64,000 nt of DNA from Ctenosaura bakeri (GCA_948474755.1 CAOLHI010001008.1:496001-560000), one strand, 5' to 3'. Shown: positions 12,588-24,701, counted from the stretch's first letter. Notes: generated by a model not told the origin, from the sequence alone. Program-made: numbers and translations.

Positions 12588-12870
12588 AGGCTCAGCAGCC
12601 AATGAAAGACCCTCGTTCTATCCCAACTGCCACTGCTCTGGTCTCAGAGAGAAAAAAGAGGCAGGCAGCTCCATTGTGCCTTGTGTCCAGCAGCGAATGA
12701 AAGGCTTCCCTTCCATACTAACTGCCACTGCTATGGTCTCAGAGGGAGAGAAGAATAGACCGACACAACTCCATTGTGCCTAGGCCAGTAACTGAGGAAA
12801 GGTCCTTTCTCCATTCCAACTTCCGTGGCTGTGGTCTCAGAAGGAGACAAGATCAGCCAGCATCTGATGG
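12588..12870. repeat. Tandem repeat, about 96-bp period, nearly three units
   Basis: Three successive units start at about 12591, 12686 and 12784. Each carries, in order, a CAGCAGC(C/G)AATGAAAG-like block, a CCCAACTGCCACTGCT-like block, TGGTCTCAGA and a GA-rich stretch. The first two also share CTCCATTGTGCCT. The third unit is cut short near 12870. Unit-to-unit divergence looks moderate by eye, so the array is not very recent. An 88-codon open frame crosses it without protein-like features. Confidence 0.75.
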
Positions 12871-12939
12871 GCTTAACCCCTTAACCCCCCACCCCGCTTT
12901 TCCTAATGTTTCGCACCTTTTTATTAGATTCTAAGACTG

Positions 12940-13050
12940 AGAGCAGAGAACTGCTGAATTAACAGTTGTAAACCACTCATGTAAAGCACCATGTACACTG
13001 ATGGCACTATATAAATAAATGATAGTAATAATAATGATGATGATTATATG
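12940..13050 (+). mobile_element. L2-like LINE 3' tail
   Basis: The sequence TAAACCACTCATGTAAAGCACC, then GATGGCACTATATAAATAAA and an (ATAATAATGATGATG) run, has the form of the 3' end of an L2-type LINE: a short conserved tail followed by a simple-repeat 3' terminus. Little of the body is left. Confidence 0.5.
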
Positions 13051-14125
13051 CTTCATTAGAATGTCTGCTGGGGAAAATGCAGTGATGAGATGGTGTTGAG
13101 AAGGAATCATAATGATTATCTCAAAAATCCTTGCAATAACCTTATTATCCCAATATTAAAGATTAGGATTGGGCAGAGACTGGCCTACACATTTGTTGGA
13201 GGAGTGAAATTTGAATTGGAGATATCTTAAAGTACTTAGTTACTATGCTACATTAGCTATTGTGAGTCTGTTTTATTAGAATAATTAAATTGGCATTGGG
13301 TAGTAGCAAAAAAAAAAAAAGAACATTTTGTTAAACAGAAAGCAGATACAAGATCTTTTTTCTCTTTTTCTTCTTTTGTCTAACATCTGCAAGAGGGAGA
13401 CAGAACACTGCAAGCTCCAGCCATTAAAAATGACATTAAAAATCACCATATCAGGCATTTTGTTTCCATCTCTTCTTCTCACTTTCACTCTCTCTCTCTC
13501 TCTCTCTTTCTCTCACGTCCTTTTTCATTTTGTCAATGCCGAACTACAAAGCAAAGGGATAAACCAGCAGGTATATTCTAACTTCTTTTCTTGCCCCTTC
13601 CAACTGGTACATGTACTGTTCGTTTGCAAATTAGGAGGATTTTAAATGTTTTGAAAAAATGGAAATGCTACCTATCAGGACATCTTTAAGCTTCAGCCTG
13701 GTCTTTGATTTATAGGAACTGTATGTTGGTAGAAGATCAAACTGCCATGAGAGTCTTTGAGTGACAAGATGTTTTCTTTACATTTTTTTTTAAAAGGTTG
13801 GTTTAAAAAAAAAAAAAATTAAACACTTGTGTAACTTGTATGCTGCAGACATTTCAACTGAGCCTGAATGGAATCATTTCTGCAGTTCCTGAAGCTGCAG
13901 AACAAATTAAGCAAAATGGAGACAAGGCTATTTTGCTTGTATACTAATGGCACCCAAGTTTACCCCTGATCTTTCCCCTATGATTCACTGCTGTGTTTGC
14001 AATATTTCTAATAACATAGCTCTCCACTATATGCTTAATATTGTAATCGCTGGAAGCCTAAATGATATTTGTGATCAGGAGAATCTACTAGCAGCGTATT
14101 TTGAAATATAAACAGCAATTCATTC
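13051..14125. other. unique AT-rich sequence with short simple repeats
   Basis: Contains poly-A near 13309-13321, a (CT)n run at about 13487-13514 and A/T homopolymers near 13780-13820. No gene or dispersed repeat was recognised. Confidence 0.5.
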
Positions 14126-14365
14126 TTGGCTAGGGATGGCCCAGCCATTGTGACCCAAGCATTGGCAACCTCAAGACTGGATTACTATATTTTACTTTAT
14201 CCAATGTTTCCGTTACAACTGGTTTGGAAGCTGCAACTAATGTCAAAAGCAGTATTCAGGTGCCTTGTTCTGTATATATTACATTGTACTAAAGGCTGTT
14301 TTTTTGCTGCTAAGTTTATGATGCTGGTATTAATACCTGAAGCCATGTAGAGTGTGATGTGTAGC
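14126..14365 (+). pseudogene. L2-like LINE ORF2 fragment
   Basis: The translation includes IVTQALATSRLDYY followed by PLQLVWKLQLMSKA. This is the conserved block downstream of the reverse transcriptase in L2-type LINEs, usually of the form VTxxLVTSRLDYCN... with KLQLVQNAAARL. The frame decays soon after. The same block occurs at 56739-56993. The fragment is 5'- and 3'-truncated and non-functional. Confidence 0.72.
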
Positions 14366-14428
14366 TACTTTGTTATATATGGTTTCCTGTATCACACTTA
14401 CTTGTTCACACAAACTTTTCACCACATT

Positions 14429-14905
14429 GGCCCTTTCCATACAAGGGTATTAAAACGGTGTAGCGTGACCTCTGACGGAGGTCATCTACACCATAAAATA
14501 GATTGGGGCGGATTACTTTAGTGTAATTCCACACCCCAATCCACGCTAGGGTGACCAGAAGTGGCGGTGCTGCATGCTTTTTAAAAACCACTTTTCATGT
14601 GGTTTTTAAAAAGCACGATCGTGCAGCCCTGTGCCGCCCCGTCGCAGTGCCCGGTGTGGATTTGCAGGTGCGCGCAAGGGCGTGCCTGCAGATCTGTCGG
14701 AGGTGGGCTTTCTGGCTGGTGAGCTTCTCTGGTTGGTAGAGAGCCTCCGCCAGTTGTAAGCCACCATTTTGGGTGCCACAGGATGCCGCGGGACGCCGAG
14801 GAGTGTGGAGTAGCGAAAACGTGCTGCTCCACGTGGCGACGGTTTCAGGTAAGTTCCGTTTCAGGACGTCTCAGGACGTTTTTTCCTTTATGTGTGGAAA
14901 GGGCC
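14429..14905. mobile_element. Long CpG-rich Harbinger-like element, subfamily B
   Basis: Terminal inverted repeats GGCCCTTTCCATACA and TGTGTGGAAAGGGCC are flanked by ATT on both sides (14426-14428 and 14906-14908). The 477-bp interior is rich in CpG while its flanks are AT-rich. It contains a perfect internal hairpin (arms 14575-14591 and 14599-14615) and the sequence CAGGTAAGT at 14846-14854. Part of the interior (a block with CACCATTTTGGGTGCC) resembles 49250-49701. No transposase is encoded, so it would need proteins supplied elsewhere. Confidence 0.8.
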
Positions 14906-17900
14906 ATTAATAGTATAATCTACATTCATTCATAATTTTGGATGTTTGATACTATTCACATGGCATGGAGTATGCCCAACATGACATATAGCTTGGTTAT
15001 CTCAAAAAAAAACAAAAACAAAAAAACAAAAAAAAAACAAACCCCCAAACAGCTCTGCTATGTTCAACTTCCCAAGATACCATAGTCTTCAGCAAAGACC
15101 TAGATGTCCATACCATGACTACTGATATCTGTCTGGCACAAAATTCTACCAAAATTCATCTCCATGCTTACCTCAGTGTTGGTATGCTTTACATATTTAT
15201 TGAAAGCATAGATCTTTCTTCAGTCATGAACTGTTAGAAATTTCTCATATGTTGCACCAGCTTGCTTTTATCGGATTGGGATAGGTTGTCATACTAAAAG
15301 GTATTGGGAATTATGGCATTATGTTTCTAATACATACATCAATAATAGGCGTAAGACAAAAGCACTCTTCATATATGAACACATGATGGGGAGTGTACAC
15401 ATATCAAAAGAATTGGCAGGTCTATGCATTCCTAAAGTCATCAACCTCTCCTCTCCCACCTGTCAGTGATGTCATTGAGGAATTCTTATGTGCATTGTCC
15501 TCTTGGGCATGAAAGCTTCCAAGGGGTCTGGAGCTCTACGTGAATATATGGAACTCTGTACATGTGTTTCAGGTGTTCATAAACAACATAAGGACAATTA
15601 GGAAAAAATGGTAGACCTATGAGGCCTTGGGGTGGAACTCGGAGGCTTTACTCCATCCTGTTGAGTGAGTACAGAGATATGCAACCGAAGCTAGGAAATA
15701 AGTCATTTTTCTAATGGCAGCAGTTTGCTTTTTTCAGTAATGATCTAAATCACAGTAATGGCCTTCACTGTAATTTACTGATTTTTAGTGGTATGGGGAT
15801 GGCTGTGTGTCTGTTTCTTGTTACTGGGTAGGTAGACAGATTCAGTCTGAGCAATGGGAGATGGAGAAGGACGTGCTGCATCTATGGCTAGCTTGTACTG
15901 AGGCAGCTGCTATATGCCTTGCCTGGCACATTTGGCTACAGGAGAATTGGTTGAAGGAGAACCCCATTTGTTGCTATCCCAAGCTTTGTTTATTGCACTG
16001 TTTACTGCAAACACACTGCTATAACCCAGCACTAAAATTATGTGTTTTTCCAGACCTCCTTCACCATCCTTCCAGTGTCAATGCTGCTAAAAGCATCTAG
16101 CTAGACGGAGAACAAAACGGAAAAACAGGACTGAGTAGATGTAAAAAAAGCCTTTGCAAAAACAAACAAATAAATAAAAGAAGCGTCACTATCAGAGACA
16201 TTATTAACTGAGATATGCCTGTATTTGTGGGCACACTTGTGTGTGTGTGTGTGTGTGTGTGTGTTTGAGAAGGGGTGTGTGGATCATGGTGAATCCAGAT
16301 GTTCAGGAGAGAATTTGACAGCAGGCAAGGTTAAAAACTTGTCATAGGAGTCTTCCTCTTCTAACAGGCAGAGGCAGGAACAGAAGGAGGCCAAAAGGGC
16401 CAGTAGATGCCTTCTTTGGTTGTTTGTTTCTTATTCTTGGTCCCACAAGGGAAAGCAAAGTCATTCATCCAGAAGCCAGGCTAGCCACAGGCAAGGTTAG
16501 GATAGACCTTGAACTCAACAGTTTCTTTGCTTACAGCACATTTTTTTTAAAAAAAAAATGGCAAGTTGAACACCTCCTCATCTACTAAATGGCAATACTG
16601 AGTTTCTAAGACTAAAGCAATCCCTTTTGCTTTATTGATTTTTAAAATGTGTTTACATTTTTTATTATTATTTTATTTTTTAATATAAAAATAATGCCTA
16701 TAATGTCCATGAGCGGAAATTTTAAAAAAAAAAACAACAATAACAACTCTCCAGTCTGACAATCATGCCTACACAGGTCATATTGCTTGGATGACGCTAC
16801 CAAAGTAGACCACTTGAGAGAGTGAATAAACTAGGTTCAAAAAATTAAATCTCTGCTTAAATCCACTGATGTGTTGATGAAACAGAGATGTCTCTCAACT
16901 AAAGAGTGCTAAATTATTTGAGTAATTAAAACAGACAAAAAAAGTACCCTTGCTAATAGGGTTAGGGGAGAAGATAGAGAAATAAGAACCTATTAAACGC
17001 CAAGCAGGATAAGCATTGAAGCTCGACCCCCTAGATTTGCCCACCAGTGATTTAAAGCACACCACAAACAATTTTATTTATTTATGTCTCTGCAATTATT
17101 CAAGGTAAATGACTTCTAAAACACACTGTCTGTTTTGAAAAGTTTGCTTTGAATTAATAGTACACTCAAAAGAAGCTTGTAATGGCAAATAACTAGATTA
17201 GGTTTGACAGCATCCATTTCAAGTATATCCTTTAATGAGATCATTGTCAGATTTGGTTATGTGGAACTTGCATTTCCTGGCTAATCTTGGTCACATTTAT
17301 CCCTAAAATATAAAGAAATATATAAATTAGGACTACAGGACAGGATATGCTGTGTAAAGATGTATCTGTTATGAGCTGGCTTTCAAAAAACTTCAGAGAG
17401 TTGCAGAGGAAGGATGAGTGGAATGTTAGATGAAGCCATCTATGCCAAATGTGGTTACACTGATTGATGATATATCATAGTGTGGGAGAAATGTCACATG
17501 AGACACTTTCCACTCCCATTCCTGCTCTTCTATTATCAATTATGCTTGGTAAATATTAATTACAAGTAGACTTTGATGCATCCGAAAGGGAGTTGCCTCT
17601 TGCCATAGTCTGCACACATCAGGGTGAGGCAATCAATTGCCTGGACCCCATGTCTATCTTGGAGAAGTAAGGACTCATTTTAAAATAGAAGCTGACAAGG
17701 AAATGGCTTCTTGATTTGCTTGGGAGAACAATCAGTACTTAACTGACTTGTTCACTTCCACCAAATGGAAGCCCTGAAAAACTGATTTGGACTGGTATAA
17801 CTCCCACTGTAAGGTAATGTGCATTGTCTAGAGATGTTGGGGAATCCCATCTGGATTTGAGCAAGAGTAAATGGCTCTATTGGACTGGCTTTATTCTATG

Positions 17901-18399
17901 TGTATGAAATCTATTGTTTGCATCTCCTACTTAAGAGAGAGCAGAGGTGATATTCAAATCTAAACTTTTGAACCTCCAGAGTATAACAAGGTCATGTTAA
18001 TCCTTCCCAGAAGCCATCCCCTTGAATCCAAAGTTTCAAAGTTAGGAAATGGTTAAATACAAATACACACAGACTTGGAGAGTGTCTGCTTTCCCAAGAG
18101 AAGAAAAGAGCCTGCTTGTGGACATAGACTTGTAGACCTGCACTCCAAATAGAAAAAGGCTGAAACAGCTCTACCTGGAGATCTGTGATATTTCCTGGTC
18201 ATGTCCCATTGAAGTAGCAAACAGGTCCCAACCTACTTAATTTCTGAAATCAGACAATATCAGCGTAGTATTGCGGTCATAGGTTATGATTGTTGATATT
18301 CCTGGGGTTGGAAGTACAATCAGAGTTCCCGAGTTTATATTTCTATTTCTGGTTACATGGATTGTATAGTTCCCTTGCTACAACAGCTCCACCTGTTGT
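14906..18399. other. long unique AT-rich interval, no gene seen
   Basis: Contains an A-rich CAAAA-type stretch at about 15004-15044, a (TG)n microsatellite at 16239-16263 and AT-rich runs near 16540-16735. The 97-codon frame at 15807-16100 has no recognisable domain. The part from about 17000 to 17650 is free of visible repeats. Confidence 0.5.
16239..16263. repeat. (TG)n microsatellite
   Basis: About twelve uninterrupted TG dinucleotides, plus a few flanking GTG interruptions. Confidence 0.95.
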
Positions 18400-18905
18400 C
18401 GGTCTGTTTCCAGCAGAATTGTGCTGGTTACTACCTAAAAAGCCTTTCATGGCTTAGGTCCAGGATTTCTGACAGGCCATATCTGCACAGGCCCTAAGAA
18501 CCTCAAGAGAGGCTCTCCTCAATTTCACCAATTTCACAGATACAGCTGGTGTAAGGTAAGACCTTCTTGGTGTCTACCCCAGGCTCTGGCAGTCCCTTCC
18601 TGGGGAAGCTCAAATGTTTCTTTGGTGTATTTTATTCAGAAGACAAAGTAGTTGTTGTAGTTGTTGTTGTTATTATTATTGCTGTTCCAGTAGGCATTTG
18701 AGAACCGAAGGTTGTTAAAGAAAGGGTTATTAAAAGTTGTGTTGTATTTTTTTCAATTATGTTGATTTTTTCAAAACTATTGTTTATCATTTGTAATGGT
18801 ACTTTTTAAATAGTTTAATGTTGCTAATAGTTTTAGTCTTTTCTAGTGCTGACCTTTAATATGTTTTAATCATCTTGTATTTATTGTACTTTACTGTACA
18901 AGTTA
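18400..18905 (+). pseudogene. L2-like LINE 3' remnant
   Basis: Translation gives KAFHGLGPGFLTG and, further on, PQALAVPSWGSS. These match the end of L2-type ORF2, where KALHGLGPxYL and RLWNSLP-like segments follow each other. After the frame come TTGTTGTTATTATTATTG and an AT-rich 3' region. There is no start codon or catalytic domain. The 3' boundary is uncertain. Confidence 0.6.
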
Positions 18906-21082
18906 TTGTACAAAACTTATTATTGTACAAAAGTATTCTTCTTTTCTATATGAAACTACTACTCCAAAAGGTTTCCAGAAATGGAAAGGGATATACGTGA
19001 AAAATGGTCTCAGAAATGGCCTCATCCTTCCCACAGATTGAACTTTGTTCACCTCTCTTGTGGAAAGTCGATTGATCTTGCTATCTCCATGACTTTAAGC
19101 ATGAGAAGGCTTCACAACATGAAAGAGTCAGTTCCTTGAAGACAAATGGGCAGTGAGAAGAACAGAGCAGCGCATGACCCAGTGCCTGGAGCCAGACTAA
19201 ATTTCCCTTTTTAAAACAGACAATGGGAAACTCTATTCTGATCTTTCAGCATGAGTTCTCCCAGTTACCCTGCACTGCCGGTTGGAGGGATCAACTTCTT
19301 GTAACCTCTTATGTTATAATAAAGTTGTGCATCATAGTTTAAATGAATAAACTCTGTGGCAGCAGTCATCAAATTCAGCATGGATCATTAGCAAGGGAAG
19401 ATCAATAATTGCAAAGGTTGTGGCATGGGAAGTTTGAAAAAGAAAGATAGAAACCATGTCATATTTGATGCCTTTGATATCCTCCCTGCCTGCCCTTGCT
19501 GTGGTTACTTCCATTGCATATAAATGCATATATGTATTAATATAGCATTTATGAGATACAGCACTGGATAAGAAACTAACCACAAACTCTCTTGTTTTGA
19601 AGTTTTCACTTTCTTCGGTTGGACAGAAATCCAGACTTTAAGCACAGGAAGACAAAATACCTGGTTTTGTTGTTTTCAAATATATAGTTCTGGGCTTGCA
19701 GTGCCAATGTGAAACAAAATAATATATCATTCCTCCAGGCACAATTTCCTCCAGGGAATTTTATTGATGATGTCAGATATTTCACAGTGAGAGCTACAGA
19801 TTACATGTTGTTTGGAGGTTTTGTTGTGGTTGTTTTTACTTTGTAAAGGAACAAGAAGGTAGATGAGATTCAAGGCCTGCTGTAGGTTACTGGAATGATT
19901 GTCAGACCAAAGTAATGTACTGTCACTTCTTATTTGCTGATATCTTCTTGACTTTTCAAAGCAAGATTCTGGATCATGCCAAACATCTATGAAATGCTAA
20001 CAGCTTTTATCTGTGAGAATACTGTGAGAATGAAAATCCTGGTCTTCTTATTAAAGGAACCTGGACCAAGCAGGTTCCAAGCAAAACCCTTTCTCCTCGT
20101 CTTCCTTTTTATTTTTTGAGAAAAACTTTTTTTTCTGCTGCTGCTGCTGCCGCTGCTGAAAGAAATAGAAATAGTGCTCCCAGTGTGTGTTGCAGTAGGG
20201 ATGTAAATCTTTATGTATTGCATTCTCACAAGCCAGAACTGAGAACTGTAAAAGTCTTCACTAGGTAAGATTACAGTATGATTTTTGTTTTTGGCATATT
20301 TCGTCCAGTCCTCACTTTTGTGGAAAAGGCAGGATAGATAATGATAAGGATAATGATAGCAGCATTTTATGCTGATGATAGCAACATTTTAGCAGTTTTG
20401 TGAAAGTTTCATTTCTCTTAAAATCTTGTACTGGGGACAAAAGCTTGTATTTTTTATGTTGAAAGAGAGTCTTTTACACAAATTTCCCTCCAAATGAATT
20501 TTTCACATAAAGTCCCAAAACATGAAACATTCTTACATGGTTGACTATTATTTCAATGAGGTTTCACAATCTGGCGAGACATTTTTTCTCATTTAAGGAT
20601 GAGAACATCCCCAGAATGCAATGTGCCTGCCACCCAGATCACAAAGGATACATCTGAGGAACCACCTTTCAACGTACGGGTACTTCTGGGTGCTATGTAT
20701 CATGACTCCAACAACATCAGAGGCAGGGCCATAGTGGGACATAAAACCTACCATAACCCAAAGCTGGCCTTACATGCTGTTGTTTTACATACCTTCCACC
20801 CTAAAGATTCAGTGTTGGTTGTTTCAGGACCTATCTGGGCCTTTGTTCACTTTGTTCTTGAACAAAAAGTACCCTGCAGTGTCTCCCCCTCCCCCTGTCC
20901 TTCACTGGGGACCTAAGGGACATTGGTGCTAAAGCAATGCTGTTTTCAATAACTGGTTTTATTAATTGGGCAGTGTTGCACAGAAGAAGGAAATAAATTG
21001 CCATTAGTCGGTCTGCAAAGGCCTCTAAGTGGTCATCTGGTAAGGTGTAGGCATACAGCCTGGCATCGGGGCCAAGGGACCT
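18906..21082. other. unique interval with one unidentified open frame
   Basis: AT-rich. A (CTG)n-like run lies at 20136-20158. The plus-strand frame at 20599-20916 (105 codons) has balanced composition for its first 75 codons but no family I recognise. It is followed by TTGGTTGTTTCAG, which resembles a splice acceptor by chance. I do not assign it a product. Confidence 0.4.
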
Positions 21083-21530
21083 GCTTTGGTCAGACCCCAT
21101 AGGGAATATGTTATCCAGTTCTGGGCACCACAGTTCAAGAAGGATATTGGCAAGTTGGAAAGTATCCAAAGACACCAAAATGATAAAAAGTTTGAATAGT
21201 AAGCCTTATGAAGAGAAACATAGGGAGCTGGGTATGTTTAGCTTGGAGAAGAGATGACTGAGAGGTTATATGATAGCCATCTGTGTACCTTGTAGAAGAC
21301 GGAGTAAGCGAGTTTTCTGCAGCTCTAGACACTAGAAAAAGAACTAAGGAATTCAAAAAAAGATATTCCACCTTAACATTAGGAATAACTTCTTTAAGGT
21401 AGTTGCTGTTTGACAGTAGACTGCTTTGTAGGGTGGTGGATTTTCTTTCTTTGAGAGTCTTTAACTCTCCAAAGATTTGGTGGCTATTTTCAGCAGTGTG
21501 TATTCTAAGTTTCAGTGATTCTATGACCTG
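21083..21530 (+). pseudogene. CR1 LINE 3' fragment, decayed
   Basis: It retains the CR1 ORF2 C-terminal coding pattern: TTTGGTCAGACCCCATAGGG corresponds to LVRPHxEY, GTTCTGGGCACCACAG to a QFWAPQ-like segment, and GAGCTGGGTATGTTTAGC to ELGMFS. It ends with the typical CR1 3' end GTGATTCTATGACC. Frameshifts and stops are frequent. A Sauria SINE on the opposite strand abuts its 3' end. Confidence 0.82.
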
Positions 21531-21725
21531 TTGTTGTTGTTGATGTTGTGTGCCTTCAAGTCATTTCCAATTTATGGCAACCCTAAGGTAAACCTATCAC
21601 AGGGTTTTCTGGGGCTGAAAGTTTGTGATGTGCCCAAGGTCAACCACTGGGTTTCTACGGCCAAGCAGGGAATCAAACACTGGTCATAGTCCAATACGCA
21701 AAACACTACACAGTGATGGCTCCCT
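21531..21725 (-). mobile_element. Sauria-type tRNA-derived SINE
   Basis: Reversed tail (GTTGTGTGCCTTCAAGTC, TTATGGCAACCCTAAGG), then GGGTTTTCTGGGGCTG, CCCAAGGTCAACCACTGGG and the reversed tRNA-like head up to AACACTACACAG. Near full length. It lies directly against the 3' terminus of a CR1 fragment. Confidence 0.87.
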
Positions 21726-22824
21726 TCTATGACCCATACCTCAAGTCAGTTCTGCACTGGTAGGAAGCCTCACTGCAGTTTTGTGTCTGTGAATATGGAA
21801 TTTGGTGTGAAACCTGATGTACCCATCACTTGTTTCTCATCATTTTATTTCTAGTGAATGCATAGAGATAGACCTAGAAGCAACATTTTCAATGCTTTCA
21901 ATGGCAAAGGAGATGGGGCAGGTGTGCTCTCTGCTCCTAGAAATTCAGAAAGTATGTCCCTGCTTCTGAAATCTGTAAAAAAAATTCTCATGCCCCTCAC
22001 AGAATTTCTATTTCCTTTTTTGGCCCTTTTGGATCCCCAGCCCCCAAGAATGTTGTAATAAAAATTCCTGTCAGAAGTTCTAGCACAGCACTATTGTTTT
22101 TGTTCCAGCTTGACTTATTTTTAGTTCTCAGTGGGATAATGAGACCTGTAACCATGATACTTTGTTCTTCCTACGTGCCTTATTTTTAGCTCTCAGTGAG
22201 ATTATGAAACTTATTACAAAGATATTTTGAAATTACAAGCCCTGTTTCTTCGTAATCAATACCAAAATGCTGTTCTAATATAATATAACATTGAACTGAG
22301 ATTCACACCCATGAATTAACAAACAATTGGGGGAGCTAATGGAACCCAAACATTACTAAAAAGAAAATATTTGTTGGGAAACCTTGACTTCCTGTGAAAC
22401 AGTCCCAATTATGTCATTTATGCAATTTAAATCTATGCCTGTTTATTCTCAAATTTTATTTATTTTTTTAAAACAAACAAACAAAGAAACAAGTAAAACC
22501 CCTTCCATTCTTCTTTTCTACCCAATTTACTTTGTTGCTGGTTATGTTCTGGTGACAGACATATGTGGGTAAGAGAGATGTAGGAATGAAATATTTTCCA
22601 CTTCTGATTTATGATACAGTAGCCCCACATATAAAGCAAGGACAGAGAAAAGGCAGAACTGCTTAACACTTTCTTTGCTTGGTCTTCTCTCAAAGGGAAA
22701 ATGGTGCTTGATTTGGGGGGAAATGGGGCAAATGATGTGGTAAGGGAAATGCAGCACAGAATATGTTAAGAGGTAGGTCAACAATACCTGGCTACTCTAA
22801 ATGAATTCAAGTTTCCAGGCCATT
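21726..22824. other. unique AT-rich sequence, no gene seen
   Basis: No recognisable repeat. Open frames here are short and overlap on both strands without motifs. Confidence 0.45.
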
Positions 22825-23403
22825 AAAAAAAATTGGCAGAAGCAATTTCAGAACCACTGGCAATAATCTTTGAAAATTCCTGGAGAACAAGAGAAGTCCC
22901 AGAGGACTGGTGGAGGGAAAATGTTGTCCTCATCTTCAAAAAGGAAAGGAAAAAGAACCCAAATAAATACTGCCCAGGCAGCCTGATCAATACCAGGAAA
23001 GTTGCTAGATCCAATCATTAAACAGACAGTCTGTAAGTATCTAGAAAGGAATGCCATGATCACTGAAAGCCGACATGGGTTTCCCAAATACAGGTCATGA
23101 TAGACTAATCTTATCTTTTTTTCTGATAGAGTTACATGCTTGGTAATGAAGGGAATCCTGTGGATGTTGCATATCTTGATTTCAGTAGGGTCACTGATAA
23201 GGTCACCCATGATATTATTGCAAACAAGCTGATACAATTTGGGCTTGACAACTCTACTCTTATGTAGATTTGTAATTGACTGACTGACCAACCCAAAACG
23301 TGCTCATCAATTGTTGTTCTTCATCCTTGAGAGAAGTGACTAGTGGTTCTGTCCTGGATCCAATGCTATCCAACTTCTTTATCAATTACGTGGATGATGG
23401 CAA
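22825..23403 (+). pseudogene. CR1 LINE reverse transcriptase fragment, decayed
   Basis: Translation in changing frames gives [16 protein letters not shown] and VPEDWWRENVVLIFKK, then [10 protein letters not shown] and DKVTHDI. These are the CR1 reverse transcriptase segments seen in better form at 30428-31405. The catalytic YLDF aspartate segment survives but the reading frame is broken several times. It ends near the ...QGSVLxPxLxNxF-like block, before the second catalytic pair. Confidence 0.85.
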
Positions 23404-24154
23404 GACTGAAAAGAGTAGCATATTTTTCTGTATTATTTCATTCGGAGGCGGAGGGTTGCATTAAACAAAAAGTGTGCCAAACCCAGTGTACTCTAGGCAA
23501 CGAAACCCATGTTTAATGTGCAAAAGCATAGTGTTTGCAAGCAACATGTTCACAAAAAAAGTTCCAAAATGTAAAAAGCCATCAAATATTGTTAAAAAAA
23601 AAAAAAAACCTTTCATAATCTCACATAGAAGGAAGAAAACTTTTTTTTCTTTTGTTCTTGCGTGCAAGAATGATATAAGCAAAGATTTCCATCCTAATGG
23701 ATAAAAAACTAGAAGGAAGCCACATGAGAAAATGAGTTTAAGCTGAAACTGGTGTGATGTTTCTTCAAATGGACCCTGATACACAAGTGATTTGGAGCAG
23801 AACCTTTACAGATCACTTCATTCTAGAACACAAAGTTAACTTCATTACATTTAATTTAGAGCAGTGTTGCTCTAGGGAGAATACTAAATGATGGTATGTA
23901 TACTGTGGTCCTAGGAACAAAACCTCAGCTAACAGACTGTGCACAAGGGAAATCCATGCAGTTACTCTTTCTGTTATAGCAGGATGGAAATGCTGTTAAG
24001 TGTGTTCCATCAATCAGAGCTGCCTTTTGTCTTAGTTTGATATATCCATCAGCAATCCCGCATGTTTTTTTTTTTTTACTGGAGATGGAAAACTCTAATA
24101 TAAGTCTAAGAATGATTTTCAGACTGAGAAAGGCACATAGTTAAAAATGCAGGA
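23404..24154. other. unique sequence, no gene seen
   Basis: Contains an A-rich run at 23593-23608 and a poly-T run near 24066-24078. No gene or known repeat was recognised. Confidence 0.4.
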
Positions 24155-24330
24155 AACATATTCTGGAGTAGCTGTGTTGGCCATACAGCAAAATACAACA
24201 GAATACAACAAGTTCTATAATCCACAAAGAGTAATACTTCTATTGGTCAACCAAAATGCAGAAAATGCAGCATGTGGGGTTTCAAAGCTTCACCGGTTTC
24301 GTCATCAGACAAAGGTGTTAAAATTATACA
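24155..24330. repeat. Probable interspersed repeat of unknown class
   Basis: The phrase GGAGTAGCTGTGTTGGCCAT with AAAATACAACAGAATACAAC, and CTTCACCGGTTTCGTCATC downstream, have the feel of a dispersed vertebrate repeat that I have seen in similar wording. I cannot name it, and there is no second copy in this window. Confidence 0.3.
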
Positions 24331-24419
24331 GGAGAGAAAAAGGGAAGATATTAAAGTAACAGGCCTACATTCTGTCTCAGATGTTACTCCATTGTCAGTT
24401 AAGATGGCATTGACAGATC

Positions 24420-24701
24420 TCAGTGCAGACAGGCAGGCAAACATTCTAAATAAAAATTGCATGTTAGATCTGTCAGTGAACAAATCCCAATGCCCCTCCT
24501 CCTCCTTGGTATCAAAACCACCTTGACATTTTCCTTATAGGCTCGTCTTGCTGACAGCACCAGGGGCTTTTTTAAAAGAATAAAATCTGGTCCATCTATA
24601 AACACATAGAGCCTAGTCTCCTCCTTCTCTCCTGATTCATCTTGCAGAAAAAACATCCTTGCTTCCTCTATTAGAAGAAATTGTCCTGGCCACATCTCCA
24701 T
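24420..24701 (-). other. Unidentified open frame
   Basis: Ninety-three codons on the minus strand with a mixed composition (charged, hydrophobic alternation around RLYVFIDGPDFILLKK). No domain was recognised. Possible remnant of a LINE ORF or chance. No initiator context, splice sites or neighbours support a gene. Confidence 0.2.

Noticed and set aside
20136..20158. Polyleucine or polyglutamine coding repeat from (CTG)n
   Set aside because: Short, imperfect, and not within a supported gene.
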